A stretch of DNA of 64,000 bases from Desulfosporosinus youngiae DSM 17734 (GCF_000244895.1 NZ_CM001441.1:5371417-5435416), one strand, 5' to 3'; numbered from the stretch's first letter, positions 34,399-43,180 are shown. Made by a program: numbers and translations. The notes: generated by a model from the sequence alone, not told the origin.

Positions 34399-34440
34399 TT
34401 ATGGGACAATCTGGCATAGTATGTATTGCGGTGTAGACAT
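34399..34440 (-). CDS. Possible 13-residue peptide
   Basis: MSTPQYILCQIVP, with AAGGAAG seven to eight bases before the ATG and a terminator right after. It lies downstream of the SOS-boxed gene in the same direction. Short enough to be chance. Confidence 0.25.
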   Translation of the reverse strand: MSTPQYILCQIVP

Positions 34441-34493
34441 GGCATCGCTTCCTTTCTGATAAAGGGGGAGAGTTTAGGCGAGGCTCTCCCCTG

Positions 34494-34742
34494 TTACATT
34501 TTCCAGAGCATCCACTTGCAGGCCTGCACCTCATAGTTAAGTTCAAATACCTTTAGTATTCCATCAATTTCACTCTGGCAGCGGAAAATGATCATGCGCT
34601 TGCCAGCGATTTTTTCTTCCACCGTATGTACCACGCGCTGGACTTGGACCACAGATCCCTCGTGTCTGAATCGTACCGGATGAGGTTTACCGGCTTGATC
34701 GAACCATGCTACCATTTCCACCGGCTTAGCGATTATTTTCAT
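34494..34742 (-). CDS. SOS-associated small protein (DUF6504-like)
   Basis: 82 residues: AWFDQAGKPHPVRFRHEGSV, then VEEKIAGKRMIIFRCQS and a basic, tryptophan-containing end. It resembles small proteins found beside DNA polymerase IV or Y in clostridia; no polymerase gene is here. A LexA-type box 20 bases upstream indicates damage induction. Confidence 0.6.
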   Translation of the reverse strand: MKIIAKPVEMVAWFDQAGKPHPVRFRHEGSVVQVQRVVHTVEEKIAGKRMIIFRCQSEIDGILKVFELNYEVQACKWMLWKM

Positions 34743-34762
34743 ACATATATTCGCTCCTTAAA

Positions 34763-34774
34763 GAACGTTTGTTC
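34763..34774 (-). promoter_or_regulatory. LexA (SOS) box
   Basis: GAACGTTTGTTC, extended by A/T to AGAACGTTTGTTCT, fits the Gram-positive LexA consensus (GAAC, four bases, GTTC). It is placed over the promoter of the gene at 34494-34742. Confidence 0.7.
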
Positions 34775-34837
34775 TATTATAAGGCGAATGAAGCGAAATT
34801 GGTAGAGGAAAGTTTTGGGTGTCGTGATCATCCAATA

Positions 34838-34868
34838 ACAAAAAGACTCCTCATCATTCGATGAGAGT
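34838..34868 (-). terminator. Terminator of the three-gene NA37 operon
   Basis: On the minus strand, ACTCTCATC and GATGAGGAGT close a GAAT loop and are followed by CTTTTTG. It lies about 85 bases beyond the NA37 gene. Confidence 0.7.
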
Positions 34869-34952
34869 TAATTTGCGCTATTAAAACTCAAGCCTTACTT
34901 AGGAAGTCCAAATTTAAATACTAAGAATGTACAAAACCATCCCCTTTTATAG

Positions 34953-35957
34953 CTATTTATTGATTATCTTACCTATATTCTTCATCTCTATAGATAAAGT
35001 TCCATCAGGATTATTAATGAACTCAATATAGTCCTTATTATGGAAGTAATCCGCTGGAAATGTTATTTCGATTCCCGTGTCAGTTTTAATCCTATGATTT
35101 TTTCCCTTTTTGATTGCAAAGGATCTATCTACCTTTACTGTCTCGGGAATGCCAGTATTTTTTACTTCTTTAATATATTCTTCTTGCATTATAGGAGAAG
35201 AGTTAAATACTTCTTTGCCTAATTCTGTCGTATCTAAGTATTCTGATACTTCCGCGTTTTCTACTAAATAATTTTTAACCTTAGAGATAGCCGCAACACT
35301 GCTTTGTCCATGATTCTCTGATACCATGCGTGTAATGGAATGAAGCAAATCAATTGCGTTTTTAGGAGAAATAGTAGAGTTACATCCTAAAACTATATCG
35401 GATAGGATATAAGTATCCTTACCATCAATAAATCTTTTCTTGTCACAGAATCTAATATCTAGAGAGCTTACCTCAATAATGGCATATTCATCGATTTTTT
35501 GTGAAATATTTGGTAATATAGCATAATGATTGATGATTCCATTTTGTATTTTTCCCTCATTTTTAATTACTTGATGAGTAAACCCCACTTTATTATTACA
35601 TTTTAATATTGCAATAAACCTTTTATCATCAATGTTCACGTCACAAACGATTAAATCTGCAGGTTCTAAAATATCTGATAGAGATATAGCGGAGTATACT
35701 AATTCTGCGGTATGAACAGAAAAACTAGTAAAGTCTATATTATCGGTAACGTATTCCGTAAGTTTTTTCTTGTAACTACTATCTGCATTAAAATTACCAG
35801 ATTTTGAACCAGAATCGTTCATTATCTTTTCAATATGTTTCGTTAAGAAAGTAAGAACACTTTTACTCCCTATATCTAATTCCTGATCTGAAAATACCAT
35901 TATACCGGACTTGAAATCCAGAATATGCAGAATAGCCTTATTTATTATCGTTATCAA
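34953..35957 (-). CDS. NA37-type nucleoid-associated protein
   Basis: 334 residues, usual for the NdpA/YejK (NA37) family. Seen: ILHILDFKSGIMVFSDQELD at the start, the central IAILKCNNKVGFTHQVI, and a C-terminal TGIEITFPADYFHNKDYIEF, then NNPDGTLSIEMKNIG. Family members bind DNA. The TTG start overlaps the membrane gene's stop by 20 bases. In Firmicutes accessory DNA such genes often travel with membrane proteins, and a defence role is possible. Confidence 0.78.
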   Translation of the reverse strand: MITIINKAILHILDFKSGIMVFSDQELDIGSKSVLTFLTKHIEKIMNDSGSKSGNFNADSSYKKKLTEYVTDNIDFTSFSVHTAELVYSAISLSDILEPADLIVCDVNIDDKRFIAILKCNNKVGFTHQVIKNEGKIQNGIINHYAILPNISQKIDEYAIIEVSSLDIRFCDKKRFIDGKDTYILSDIVLGCNSTISPKNAIDLLHSITRMVSENHGQSSVAAISKVKNYLVENAEVSEYLDTTELGKEVFNSSPIMQEEYIKEVKNTGIPETVKVDRSFAIKKGKNHRIKTDTGIEITFPADYFHNKDYIEFINNPDGTLSIEMKNIGKIINK

Positions 35958-36585
35958 TATGTTCGCCTTCTCTTTCTTTTTTAAAGATAATCAAAAGCTT
36001 ATAGGCAATACTCTCTCTAAACAATACTATTGTATTATATATAGCACTCTTTAGTTCGTAAATAATTCGAAATATATACGTGAAGTAGATAATAAGTACC
36101 AGTACCGCCAAGCTATTATTAATTATATAATTACTAGTCAATACCCATTCATTGACTATACAATTTAAGAACAGCAATATCACACCAGTTATACATAATC
36201 CTATAAAATACAGAAACAATACAGATTCATAATATTTAGTACTGATCATCAAAGATGATACACCATCAGTTTTGAGTTTTGCTAGTTCCTTTATATATTT
36301 ATCGCTCAAAAATGCCAATAAAATAGCATAGATAGTAAATAGGTATCCAAATATATAAAGCAACACATTAAGAAGAACCCCTACTATAGCTAATAATATT
36401 TTTACCGTATTTTCATTAATCCCTATTATGGCAGCAAAAAAGACACCTAGAACAAAGCTAATAACGAAAGCAATCCAATTATTTTTATCTGGAGTAATTT
36501 CTTTGAAGGCGTCTATTATCATCTTTTTTGCAGGTGTTTTTTCTGTAAATTCATTAATTGTCGCAAAATATTTTTCTTCGTTCAT
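35938..36585 (-). CDS. Multi-pass membrane protein of the NA37 operon
   Basis: About 215 residues from ATG 36585, which has AGGTG ten bases upstream. Four to five hydrophobic helices: around residues 36-58, 60-95, 118-142 and 150-178, with charged cytoplasmic ends. No enzymatic motif. Layout (membrane protein plus DNA-binding partner) recalls the Kiwa KwaA/KwaB pair, but no homology is claimed. Confidence 0.7.
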   Translation of the reverse strand: MNEEKYFATINEFTEKTPAKKMIIDAFKEITPDKNNWIAFVISFVLGVFFAAIIGINENTVKILLAIVGVLLNVLLYIFGYLFTIYAILLAFLSDKYIKELAKLKTDGVSSLMISTKYYESVLFLYFIGLCITGVILLFLNCIVNEWVLTSNYIINNSLAVLVLIIYFTYIFRIIYELKSAIYNTIVLFRESIAYKLLIIFKKEREGEHIDNDNK

Positions 36586-36622
36586 TAATTTACACCTGCT
36601 TTCTGTCGAAGAAATCACAATA

Positions 36623-37567
36623 TCACAATAATGAACGTAAGGCAGCTACATATCTTTTATACCAAGCCTCGTTTTCCTTACTAACATTTTTTATTATTGA
36701 TTCTTTTTGTGCAATTAAAACGAAATATTCATCATCATCGCTAGTTACATCTTTAGCGAAAGCAATTTTCTTGTTAGACGAAAAAGAATCTTCTCTAATT
36801 TTTTCATCCTCGCCGTCTTTATTCTTAACAAATAGTGTTGTTCTAGCTTGCCCAGAAGTCTCTTCTAATAATTTTTGAATTCCCTCTTTAGAGTCCGGGG
36901 AGTTAAATGTTAAATTAGTGGTATTTGAACCGAGACTTTTCATTTCTGCTCTAATTGAGTTTGCAATTGGTCGCTTACCAAAATCATTATTAAGTGGAAA
37001 AAAATTAAGTTTTACCCACTTAATTTTTTGAACACTTTTGAGTACAGCGTTAATGTCTTCTTTAAGTGGCATATCTACAATATTGACTAAGGCGTTCGGC
37101 AAAGTTGTAGTAGGCTTACGTTTATTTTCTCGTTGTTCCTTATTAGCTTCACGGGTATATTTATTCAGAATATATCTTACTGTAGCTTGGAAGCTTCTAA
37201 TATCGGGACTTACAGATTCATTTCGCACCAGAATCATGCGATGATTTTTTAAAAAAATAATAAATCTTGAGTAAGGAGCCGTTGGGTGCTTTGCCGGGGA
37301 AGCGGTTAACGCTCCATTCGTAACAGTTGTATGAATCGTATATTCAGTTTCTTTTATATAATTTCCAACGAGTATATATTCCCCGCCTTTGATTTGCTTG
37401 ATCTCAACATCAGTAAATAGAAAATGAGGGATTTCATCAACCTTTCCCCTCATGATACCAGATGTAAAAGCAGGAAAAATGATGTCCTTGAAATGTGATA
37501 GCATTGGCTCTGCTTTTTCCCCAAAGGTAATATTGAAATTAGCCAAGTGCATTATCTTTTCGTTCAC
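36623..37567 (-). CDS. Unknown first protein of the NA37 operon
   Basis: 314 residues, GTG start with AGGAGG six to seven bases upstream. Soluble, mixed alpha/beta; SRFIIFLKNHRMILVRNESV and SPDIRSFQATVRYILNKYTR are the most distinctive parts, and KVDEIPHFLFTDVEIKQIKG precedes them. I do not recognise the family. It opens an operon with a membrane protein and an NA37 protein, so it may be a sensor or effector. The operon is markedly AT-rich against the phage loci, a sign of separate origin. Confidence 0.7.
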   Translation of the reverse strand: MNEKIMHLANFNITFGEKAEPMLSHFKDIIFPAFTSGIMRGKVDEIPHFLFTDVEIKQIKGGEYILVGNYIKETEYTIHTTVTNGALTASPAKHPTAPYSRFIIFLKNHRMILVRNESVSPDIRSFQATVRYILNKYTREANKEQRENKRKPTTTLPNALVNIVDMPLKEDINAVLKSVQKIKWVKLNFFPLNNDFGKRPIANSIRAEMKSLGSNTTNLTFNSPDSKEGIQKLLEETSGQARTTLFVKNKDGEDEKIREDSFSSNKKIAFAKDVTSDDDEYFVLIAQKESIIKNVSKENEAWYKRYVAALRSLL

Positions 37568-37678
37568 TCTGATCTCCTCCTGATAATTAATCTAGTTATT
37601 ACGCAATATTTTAACTAGATTCGTCATCACTTGGCTAAATTCCTTTTCTTTACATCAAAAGTCAACAAAACTGTTTAG

Positions 37679-37710
37679 CGAAAGCCCCCTTCAGCTAAGG
37701 AGAGGGCTTT
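37679..37710 (-). terminator. Terminator behind the locus B holin gene
   Basis: AAAGCCCTCT and AGGGGGCTTT around TCCTTAGCTGA. Same place and similar sequence as the locus A hairpin at 4725-4755. Confidence 0.75.
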
Positions 37711-37738
37711 CATCATGCCTATATTAACCTCGCGCCAC

Positions 37739-38137
37739 CTACATTACCGGATCGCTCTCTACCTCCGCGCTGGGCTGCGGCGTAATAATCGGCGGGCTGA
37801 CGTCCGGGACCTGGGCCTTATAAACAACTGGCTCAAGGGCACTAACCACCGACTGCTGCGTACTCGGCTGGCTAATGTTATGGGCACCGGCCGCCGTGAT
37901 CGCCACCAAAAACGAGTTAAGCACGGATAACCCAATAGCCTCAACCGTAAAATTACCGCTGACAAACAGGGTAAAAAGCTGGATCACCAGCGCAAAGCCC
38001 ACGGCCATAAGCCGTATCCACCAGTCGCTTAATCGTGCCTTGACAGGCTCCTTAAAGAATTGGACGAGCAAATACGTCACAGCAACCAGACCGGCATAAC
38101 TCCCCAGGTAGGACGTGGTAAATAAATCGGTGGGCAT
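37739..38137 (-). CDS. Phage holin-like membrane protein
   Basis: 132 residues. Three hydrophobic segments: YLGSYAGLVAVTYLLVQFF (9-27), LMAVGFALVIQLFTLFV (43-59), and IGLSVLNSFLVAITAAGA (68-85), then a proline-rich polar tail. Last gene of the locus B late operon, after the amidase. It is unrelated to the single-helix holin of locus A. Confidence 0.7.
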   Translation of the reverse strand: MPTDLFTTSYLGSYAGLVAVTYLLVQFFKEPVKARLSDWWIRLMAVGFALVIQLFTLFVSGNFTVEAIGLSVLNSFLVAITAAGAHNISQPSTQQSVVSALEPVVYKAQVPDVSPPIITPQPSAEVESDPVM

Positions 38138-38177
38138 GTTGATTCCTCCTTTGTAATTTGCAAATTATGCAATTTGC

Positions 38178-38918
38178 TTACCCCAAATACTTCGCCACAG
38201 CAGCCGCTGTCTGATATTTATCGTTCCCACTCAACAGGACTTCGTTTGGATGATTGGTCGTTGCCCCGCCCACCACGATCAGCTTTTCAGCCGCCCTAGC
38301 CTCCGCCGGCACAGAGAGATCCGGAGGCCGCACAAAGATGGCACAATTACCATGCTTTACGGCAACATCATACCCCGCCCAGAAGTCTTCCTTCGTATAT
38401 AGTAGGACAGCTGTTTTTAGCACATCTCTCCCTCCCTTCAAATCCTTGAATAACCTATCCCACGGGAATCCAACCCCCGGGCAATTAGGCCTATTAACAC
38501 TGTCGATACGGTAATGCCCTATGATGTGATCAGCATCAATCGGTATACCGTATTTTTGCGTTAGATCCTTGTGCAGCCAAAGCGTGGCTTGGTATTGGGC
38601 CTCCGGCATCACATCTCCTGGCTGGCCCTCATGCTCGATCCCGAGTGTGTAAGTGTTTGGGTTCGTGCCATCATACAAAGCCCAGCTTGGCTTGTTGCGA
38701 ATGCCCGCGTGCCAAGCCGTGTCTCCTTCTTTGACCAGCTGCAGGATGCGGCCTGTCTTTGTTACGAGATAGTGAGCACTCGATTGCGAAGCCGGATTGC
38801 AAAGCCAATTGAGACAGCCAGGGTAACTGCCGGCGGTGACGTGGTCCACTATGGCAATGATTTTGCGTCCTCCCCTGCTACTGTAATTCGGGGATGGATG
38901 CCATTCGATTACTGGCAT
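38178..38918 (-). CDS. N-acetylmuramoyl-L-alanine amidase (Amidase_2) endolysin
   Basis: 246 residues. The N-terminal 150 are an Amidase_2/PGRP-type zinc amidase: IVDHVTAGSYPGCLNWLC, SSAHYLVTKTGRILQLVKEG, TAWHAG, and IIGHYRIDSVNRPNCPG. The C-terminal 80 residues (GNCAIFVRPPDLSVPAEARA ... VGGATTNHPNEVLLSGNDKY) match the end of the locus A amidase. So the two endolysins differ in catalytic domain but share the wall-binding end. Confidence 0.88.
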   Translation of the reverse strand: MPVIEWHPSPNYSSRGGRKIIAIVDHVTAGSYPGCLNWLCNPASQSSAHYLVTKTGRILQLVKEGDTAWHAGIRNKPSWALYDGTNPNTYTLGIEHEGQPGDVMPEAQYQATLWLHKDLTQKYGIPIDADHIIGHYRIDSVNRPNCPGVGFPWDRLFKDLKGGRDVLKTAVLLYTKEDFWAGYDVAVKHGNCAIFVRPPDLSVPAEARAAEKLIVVGGATTNHPNEVLLSGNDKYQTAAAVAKYLG

Positions 38919-38934
38919 AATTTACTCTCTCCCT

Positions 38935-39192
38935 TCATTTTAATAACGCTAACGTCCCCACTCCCGCACTAATGATGGCCCCAGCGACAGTGCGCCAGAG
39001 CCATGTATTGTTTGCTTCAAGTTTGTCAATGCGATGAGTATTCGATTTTGACCGTTGCTCGGTTTCGGTTGCCTTTTCTTCGACAGAGCACACCCTCTCC
39101 CTGAGGTCGTTTTGAGCGTCCAATTTTGTTTCGACTCTCACTACGCGCTCCCGGATCTCCATAAGTACTTCTTGCTGATCTCCCACCCACAT
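38935..39192 (-). CDS. XhlA-like lysis protein
   Basis: About 85 residues. Coiled coil (IRERVVRVETKLDAQNDLRE ... TEQRSKSNTHRIDKLEAN) followed by one membrane helix (LWRTVAGAIISAGVGTLALL), the exact layout of XhlA. AAGGAG precedes ATG 39192; GTG 39186 is an alternative. It acts with the holin and endolysin. Confidence 0.8.
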   Translation of the reverse strand: MWVGDQQEVLMEIRERVVRVETKLDAQNDLRERVCSVEEKATETEQRSKSNTHRIDKLEANNTWLWRTVAGAIISAGVGTLALLK

Positions 39193-39266
39193 CAACTCCT
39201 TCGTTTTAGAAATAAAAATAACCGCCAGAATGACGGTTTAGGTACTTGTGACTACACATAATGGAT

Positions 39267-40001
39267 CTACTGCTTAACATCTCTCTTATGCTTAATATAG
39301 ATCCAACTTATAGGTTCTGTATCAGCATGAGCAATTAGCTTAAAGTTACAAAATCTTGACTTATAAAAATATTTCTCTTTACATGTAGTATTCCCCTCGT
39401 TTTCAGATACCTCATAAGTATACTTCATTTTTTCCCCGGCAATTGTAGTGTAGGTTATTGTTGATTTTCTTAAGAGTTGCGGTTCAAATTGAAACGCCAT
39501 ATCTTGAGCAAAAATAAAAACCTTTTGCTTAATAGAAATAATTGGAATCCTCTTTTGCAGAGTTACCCTTTTCTTCGAAATCTGCCCTTCGATATCTATA
39601 GAAATATTTACATTGGTTACTAAAGAAGGGCCCAGATTTTCAATTTTCAAGAAGTTTGTTCCTGAACAAAGCGCCCCTGTTTTAACACGATCATGTAATT
39701 TCACAAGGGATTCGGTTTCTACTAATCTAATGTCTTCTGTTGGTTCATAATTATAACCTTCTAGCCTAGTTCCAAGATTATCAATTTCTTCAGCAACAAT
39801 AAACGATCTATGTTGGAATCTTTTGTCTCCGATATCACGAAAGTAATTATAGACGACAGTGAGCAAGAATACTGTTAGAGCTCCAACTACCCCCGATAAC
39901 AACGGAGAATTCCACATCGTACGTGAATTAAGAGCCGCTTTTAAATGTTCTAATTCAAGTGATAATTGTTGAACCTGAAGGATTAAATCATTAAATTCCA
40001 T
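39267..40001 (-). CDS. Unknown membrane-anchored protein (cargo)
   Basis: 244 residues. N-terminal coiled coil (residues 5-27), one membrane helix near 34-53 (LSGVVGALTVFLLTVVYNYF), then a soluble beta-rich domain with NFLKIENLGPSLVTNVNISI, typical of small host-modifying membrane proteins. No counterpart in locus A, so it is a phage moron. A terminator precedes it, consistent with separate expression. Confidence 0.6.
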   Translation of the reverse strand: MEFNDLILQVQQLSLELEHLKAALNSRTMWNSPLLSGVVGALTVFLLTVVYNYFRDIGDKRFQHRSFIVAEEIDNLGTRLEGYNYEPTEDIRLVETESLVKLHDRVKTGALCSGTNFLKIENLGPSLVTNVNISIDIEGQISKKRVTLQKRIPIISIKQKVFIFAQDMAFQFEPQLLRKSTITYTTIAGEKMKYTYEVSENEGNTTCKEKYFYKSRFCNFKLIAHADTEPISWIYIKHKRDVKQ

Positions 40002-40111
40002 ACACTAAATTAGTCCTTTCTAAAATAAAAATAAAGTTACTAATTTAGTGTTCTACATGATAGATCATTATCCTTGTTTCTACACAAATCAATTATTAAC
40101 ATGTGCAGGGC

Positions 40112-40134
40112 AAAGAAAAAAGACCTCTCGGTCC
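40112..40134 (-). terminator. Terminator between tail genes and the membrane cargo gene
   Basis: On the minus strand, GACCGAGAGGTC followed by TTTTTT, nested in a larger GGGCAAAG/CTTTGCCC repeat. Confidence 0.75.
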
Positions 40135-40164
40135 CTGCTTTGCCCCAATTCTTTACTGCGGACA

Positions 40165-40311
40165 TTACCGCTTAATTAAATCTTGCCTACCTTCGCCGAT
40201 CAGGATCGCGTCAACATCATCCTGATAGCGCTGATAGAGTGTAATACTAAATACATACTCGTAGTCTTGCTTGCCATCTAGGATCTTGCCTGCGATATAC
40301 ATAGCCATCAT
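40165..40311 (-). CDS. Small protein at the XkdX position
   Basis: 48 residues: MMAMYIAGKILDGKQDYEYV, then FSITLYQRYQDDVDAILIGE and a short end. AGGAGG six bases before the ATG, overlapping the previous stop (TAATG). It holds the place of XkdX but is a different sequence. Confidence 0.6.
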   Translation of the reverse strand: MMAMYIAGKILDGKQDYEYVFSITLYQRYQDDVDAILIGEGRQDLIKR

Positions 40312-40637
40312 TAAATTCCTCCTCCTGTTAATTGTGGAATAATGCTAAACATTAATTCCTCGATTACCGTGTCTTGCATGGCGACTTTCTTTTGCAGTAT
40401 TTCAAGTTCGGTTGGTTCTGGAGGTGGTTGTGGCGGTCGTTCCGTTGGAATAATGTCAATTAGTTCTCTATTTTCGTTTAGCACAAACTCAAAATAAGGA
40501 GCGTGTTTTTTGATTTTCTCAGCTAACAATTGTCCAAGTTCTGTCGTTTCGTCCACCACGTAATTCTCGTCGTTATACCAATCGGTGTCAGGGTAAAAAC
40601 TATTGGTTTCAAAACCTTTATCCTGCTTTACAATCAT
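40311..40637 (-). CDS. XkdW-like tail-fibre-adjacent protein
   Basis: 108 residues with a proline-rich linker (PTERPPQPPPEPTELEIL) and a C-terminal helical QKKVAMQDTVIEELMFSIIP, similar in plan to the locus A gene at 6632-6946. It follows the fibre gene with a 4-base overlap. Possibly a fibre chaperone, by position. Confidence 0.6.
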   Translation of the reverse strand: MIVKQDKGFETNSFYPDTDWYNDENYVVDETTELGQLLAEKIKKHAPYFEFVLNENRELIDIIPTERPPQPPPEPTELEILQKKVAMQDTVIEELMFSIIPQLTGGGI

Positions 40638-42046
40638 TGGCTTTTAACCTCCCACGACATACTTGCTACATTGATTGTAGTGGTAGTACTCAGGTGAGTA
40701 TTCACAAATTTGATGATTATAGAATTATTACTATTAATGTAACATTCGAGAATTTTTACTGTCGATGATCCATTAAACCCATACCCGTAATAGGAAACAT
40801 ATCCGCTGTCCATTTTTGATGATGCGCAACTGTTTGCGCCAGCCCCAGTAATGGAATAGCCATCAAGGCTAGATCTATTAAAGGCAATCTCCATCCCTAT
40901 ATAGTTAGATCCTGATAGATAAACCCGCCCCGATTGCGCTTCCGGCATAACAGGGATTGTTACAGTATACTCTTCTAAGGGTGCCATGGATTTGCTAAAA
41001 CCCGAAAGACTACCCCTTTGAAATTTCGCAGCATTGCCTAACCTATTAGCGGGGACATTGCCGCTACTATCAAGGTCCGCAATACCATTTGCAACACCTT
41101 TTTGCGAGGATGGGATTGCAGCATTAGCCTTGTCCATGGCGACTTTTACTGCACTTGGAGTAGCTGCAAGAGTCGTGCTTGTGCTTGTTGTGCTACTCGA
41201 TAATTGCACATGCCCTTTAGTGGTTAATGTCGCATCTTCCGCCAAATGCGCAACAAGGTCTGTCTGCGCGGCCCGGCTCGTATCGACTGGATGAACATGA
41301 TCTGCCCTGGCATATCTCTTCGATGTCCCTGCAGTTGCCGTCCCGTCCATAACGGGGCTTGTCGAGGCTGCTTGATTTACAACAAAAGCCGTTGTGGCAA
41401 CTTGAGTAGTTGATGTGTCAACTGCCGCCGTAGGAGCTGTGGGGGTGCCCGTTAATGCTGGGGAGGCCAATGGTGCCCTGGTTGTATCTGCAGGATGCCT
41501 GTGATCCTCTCTGGCATACTTTTTTGATGTCCCAACGGCAGCAGACCCATCCATGTTAGGCGTAACAGTCCCCGCTTGCCCGGTAACAAACGCTGTTGTA
41601 GCAATCTGGGTCGTGCTCGTATCCGCTGCCGCAGTGGGTGCAGTCGGAGTCCCAGTGAGCGCTGGCGATGCCAACGGGGCTCGGGTGGTATCGGTCGGGT
41701 GCACATGGTCTCTCCTGGCTGCAGTGGCCGCTGATCCTGCCGACGCCGTGCCGTTGGCCACTGGATTTGTGCTATCAAAGGCTAAATGGGCATGGTCGGC
41801 ACGGGCAAGGCTTGTGCTGGATCCGGCGGCATTAGCCGTCCCCAATCCCCCCGAGGGTGCCGCCGTGGGAATAGGATCACTACCTCCGGGCCGGTGAGTA
41901 TCAGCATGGGAACCTATTTCTCCCGCCGCATCCATCGCCTGTTTCAGCTTTTGATCAATCACATCGACATTGTCGTTAAAATCTTGAATGTTAACAATAT
42001 CTGTACCGTCCGGTTTCTTAAGTCCATAATTTGCTGTTGTCTGCAT
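40634..42046 (-). CDS. Tail fibre protein with internal repeats
   Basis: 470 residues from the ATG at 42046 (AAGGAGG six bases upstream). After MQTTANYGLKKPDGTDIVNI there are about three copies of a 60-residue unit, each with RDHVHP or REDHRHP (HxH), then TRAPLASPALTGTPTAPTAA and IATTAFV. HxH motifs bind metal in trimeric fibres. The C-terminal 130 residues are a distinct tip that shares nothing obvious with locus A. It is the probable receptor-binding protein. Confidence 0.82.
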   Translation of the reverse strand: MQTTANYGLKKPDGTDIVNIQDFNDNVDVIDQKLKQAMDAAGEIGSHADTHRPGGSDPIPTAAPSGGLGTANAAGSSTSLARADHAHLAFDSTNPVANGTASAGSAATAARRDHVHPTDTTRAPLASPALTGTPTAPTAAADTSTTQIATTAFVTGQAGTVTPNMDGSAAVGTSKKYAREDHRHPADTTRAPLASPALTGTPTAPTAAVDTSTTQVATTAFVVNQAASTSPVMDGTATAGTSKRYARADHVHPVDTSRAAQTDLVAHLAEDATLTTKGHVQLSSSTTSTSTTLAATPSAVKVAMDKANAAIPSSQKGVANGIADLDSSGNVPANRLGNAAKFQRGSLSGFSKSMAPLEEYTVTIPVMPEAQSGRVYLSGSNYIGMEIAFNRSSLDGYSITGAGANSCASSKMDSGYVSYYGYGFNGSSTVKILECYINSNNSIIIKFVNTHLSTTTTINVASMSWEVKSQ

Positions 42047-42057
42047 GACCATCCTCC

Positions 42058-42669
42058 TTACTCATAAACTTTCAACTCATTCCAGTTCATAACATTCACG
42101 CCATTCCAAGCGAGATGCTTCAGGGAGTCCCACCACGTATAGGAATATTTAAAGCTGTAAGCCAAGTGAGCCGGTTTAATCTGCTCGATCATCGCCATAA
42201 ACCCGGGCATATTCGTCGGGATACCCTTGGTCCCAATAAAGCGGACCTCAAAGCGGTACTCTGACGGGTACTCAATCACATCCACCTCGCCCCCGGAAAA
42301 AGCAATGGCCGTATCCTTAATCATTTGCTTCGTGGTTGTCCCCGACCCGCGCAGTTTGGCCTTGATCTGTTCCCGCCTTCGCTCTATAGATTTCGTCGGT
42401 TCTGTCTCTAGACCCAGCTCACTTTCCCAGTAAGCTAAGCCCCATGTGGCGGTATCTACAAAGCATTGGTCCAGCAGGTCATTCATGGAAAATAAAAAAA
42501 GACCCAGCTCATTGGACGCAGTCTCCTGTAACTTTTTCATTTCCCGTACGCTCTGATAATACTCGGGTAGATATCTCATGAGGTCGGGCTTTGCATACTC
42601 AGGCTGGTCCCCGTCGTTGCCGTCAGTCCCAAAAAGGGTGGTGCCATAGATTTGGTTTCCGTATCCCAT
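42058..42669 (-). CDS. Baseplate/tail protein, DUF2313 (YmfQ/XkdU-like)
   Basis: 203 residues, same length as and colinear with 8650-9261 (MGYGNQIYGTTLFG; LMRYLPEYYQ; ERRREQIKAKLRGSGTTT). It links the baseplate wedge to fibres. AAGGAGG-type site is absent; GGGGGTGT lies upstream. Confidence 0.8.
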   Translation of the reverse strand: MGYGNQIYGTTLFGTDGNDGDQPEYAKPDLMRYLPEYYQSVREMKKLQETASNELGLFLFSMNDLLDQCFVDTATWGLAYWESELGLETEPTKSIERRREQIKAKLRGSGTTTKQMIKDTAIAFSGGEVDVIEYPSEYRFEVRFIGTKGIPTNMPGFMAMIEQIKPAHLAYSFKYSYTWWDSLKHLAWNGVNVMNWNELKVYE

Positions 42670-42673
42670 CGGC

Positions 42674-43168
42674 TCACACCCCCTTTAGCTGGTTCCAGGT
42701 TACCCCGGGACTCAGTTTCCCCGCGGCCAGGTCATAAGCTGTTTTTACGGCATTGGCCGTGGCTGCCTGAGTGGTTGAGGTGCTTGTCATTGTATTATTT
42801 AGTTGAGATATTCCCGCAGCACTTGTAGATGCCGCTGGCAGTCTCGCTATGGCCACCGTTCCGGCATTGATATCGCTGGCATTATGTGTGTGTCCCACCG
42901 GAGTAAAGGTGCTTGGCTTTCCCGAGACCCCAGTCCAGGGGACACTCTCCGCCACCTCCGCTACATCCACTTTGCCGTCATTATCCGTGTCATAAATGCT
43001 TTTCAGCATATCCCCGACGGTTTGGGCAGCCACCAATAGTTCATTGCCGCTTTCTGTTCCTATATAAAGCTTCTTGGTATCCGTGCAGAAGCCTAACTCC
43101 CCTACTGCCAAGGTTCCAATGCTACCCTCAAGGCCACGCCTAATCTGGATCAATACTTTTCTTGCCAT
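42674..43168 (-). CDS. Short tail protein with MTD-like N-terminus and calcium-loop motif
   Basis: 164 residues. Residues 1-60 nearly match the locus A copy. DTDNDGKVD is a complete DxDxDG loop here. The C-terminal half (VGHTHNASDINAGTVAIARL ...) differs, pointing to exchange of the outer domain while the anchor and WNQLKGV end are kept. Confidence 0.65.
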   Translation of the reverse strand: MARKVLIQIRRGLEGSIGTLAVGELGFCTDTKKLYIGTESGNELLVAAQTVGDMLKSIYDTDNDGKVDVAEVAESVPWTGVSGKPSTFTPVGHTHNASDINAGTVAIARLPAASTSAAGISQLNNTMTSTSTTQAATANAVKTAYDLAAGKLSPGVTWNQLKGV

Positions 43169-43180
43169 CAGCCTCCCTCC

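Noticed and set aside
41452..41778. Arginine/proline-rich frame opposite or within the fibre repeats
   Set aside because: A by-product of the repeated fibre codons in another frame.
40634..42046. A CRISPR-like or diversity-generating repeat array in the fibre gene
   Set aside because: The repeats are in frame, about 180 bases long, protein-level and degenerate; no reverse transcriptase or spacer pattern is present.
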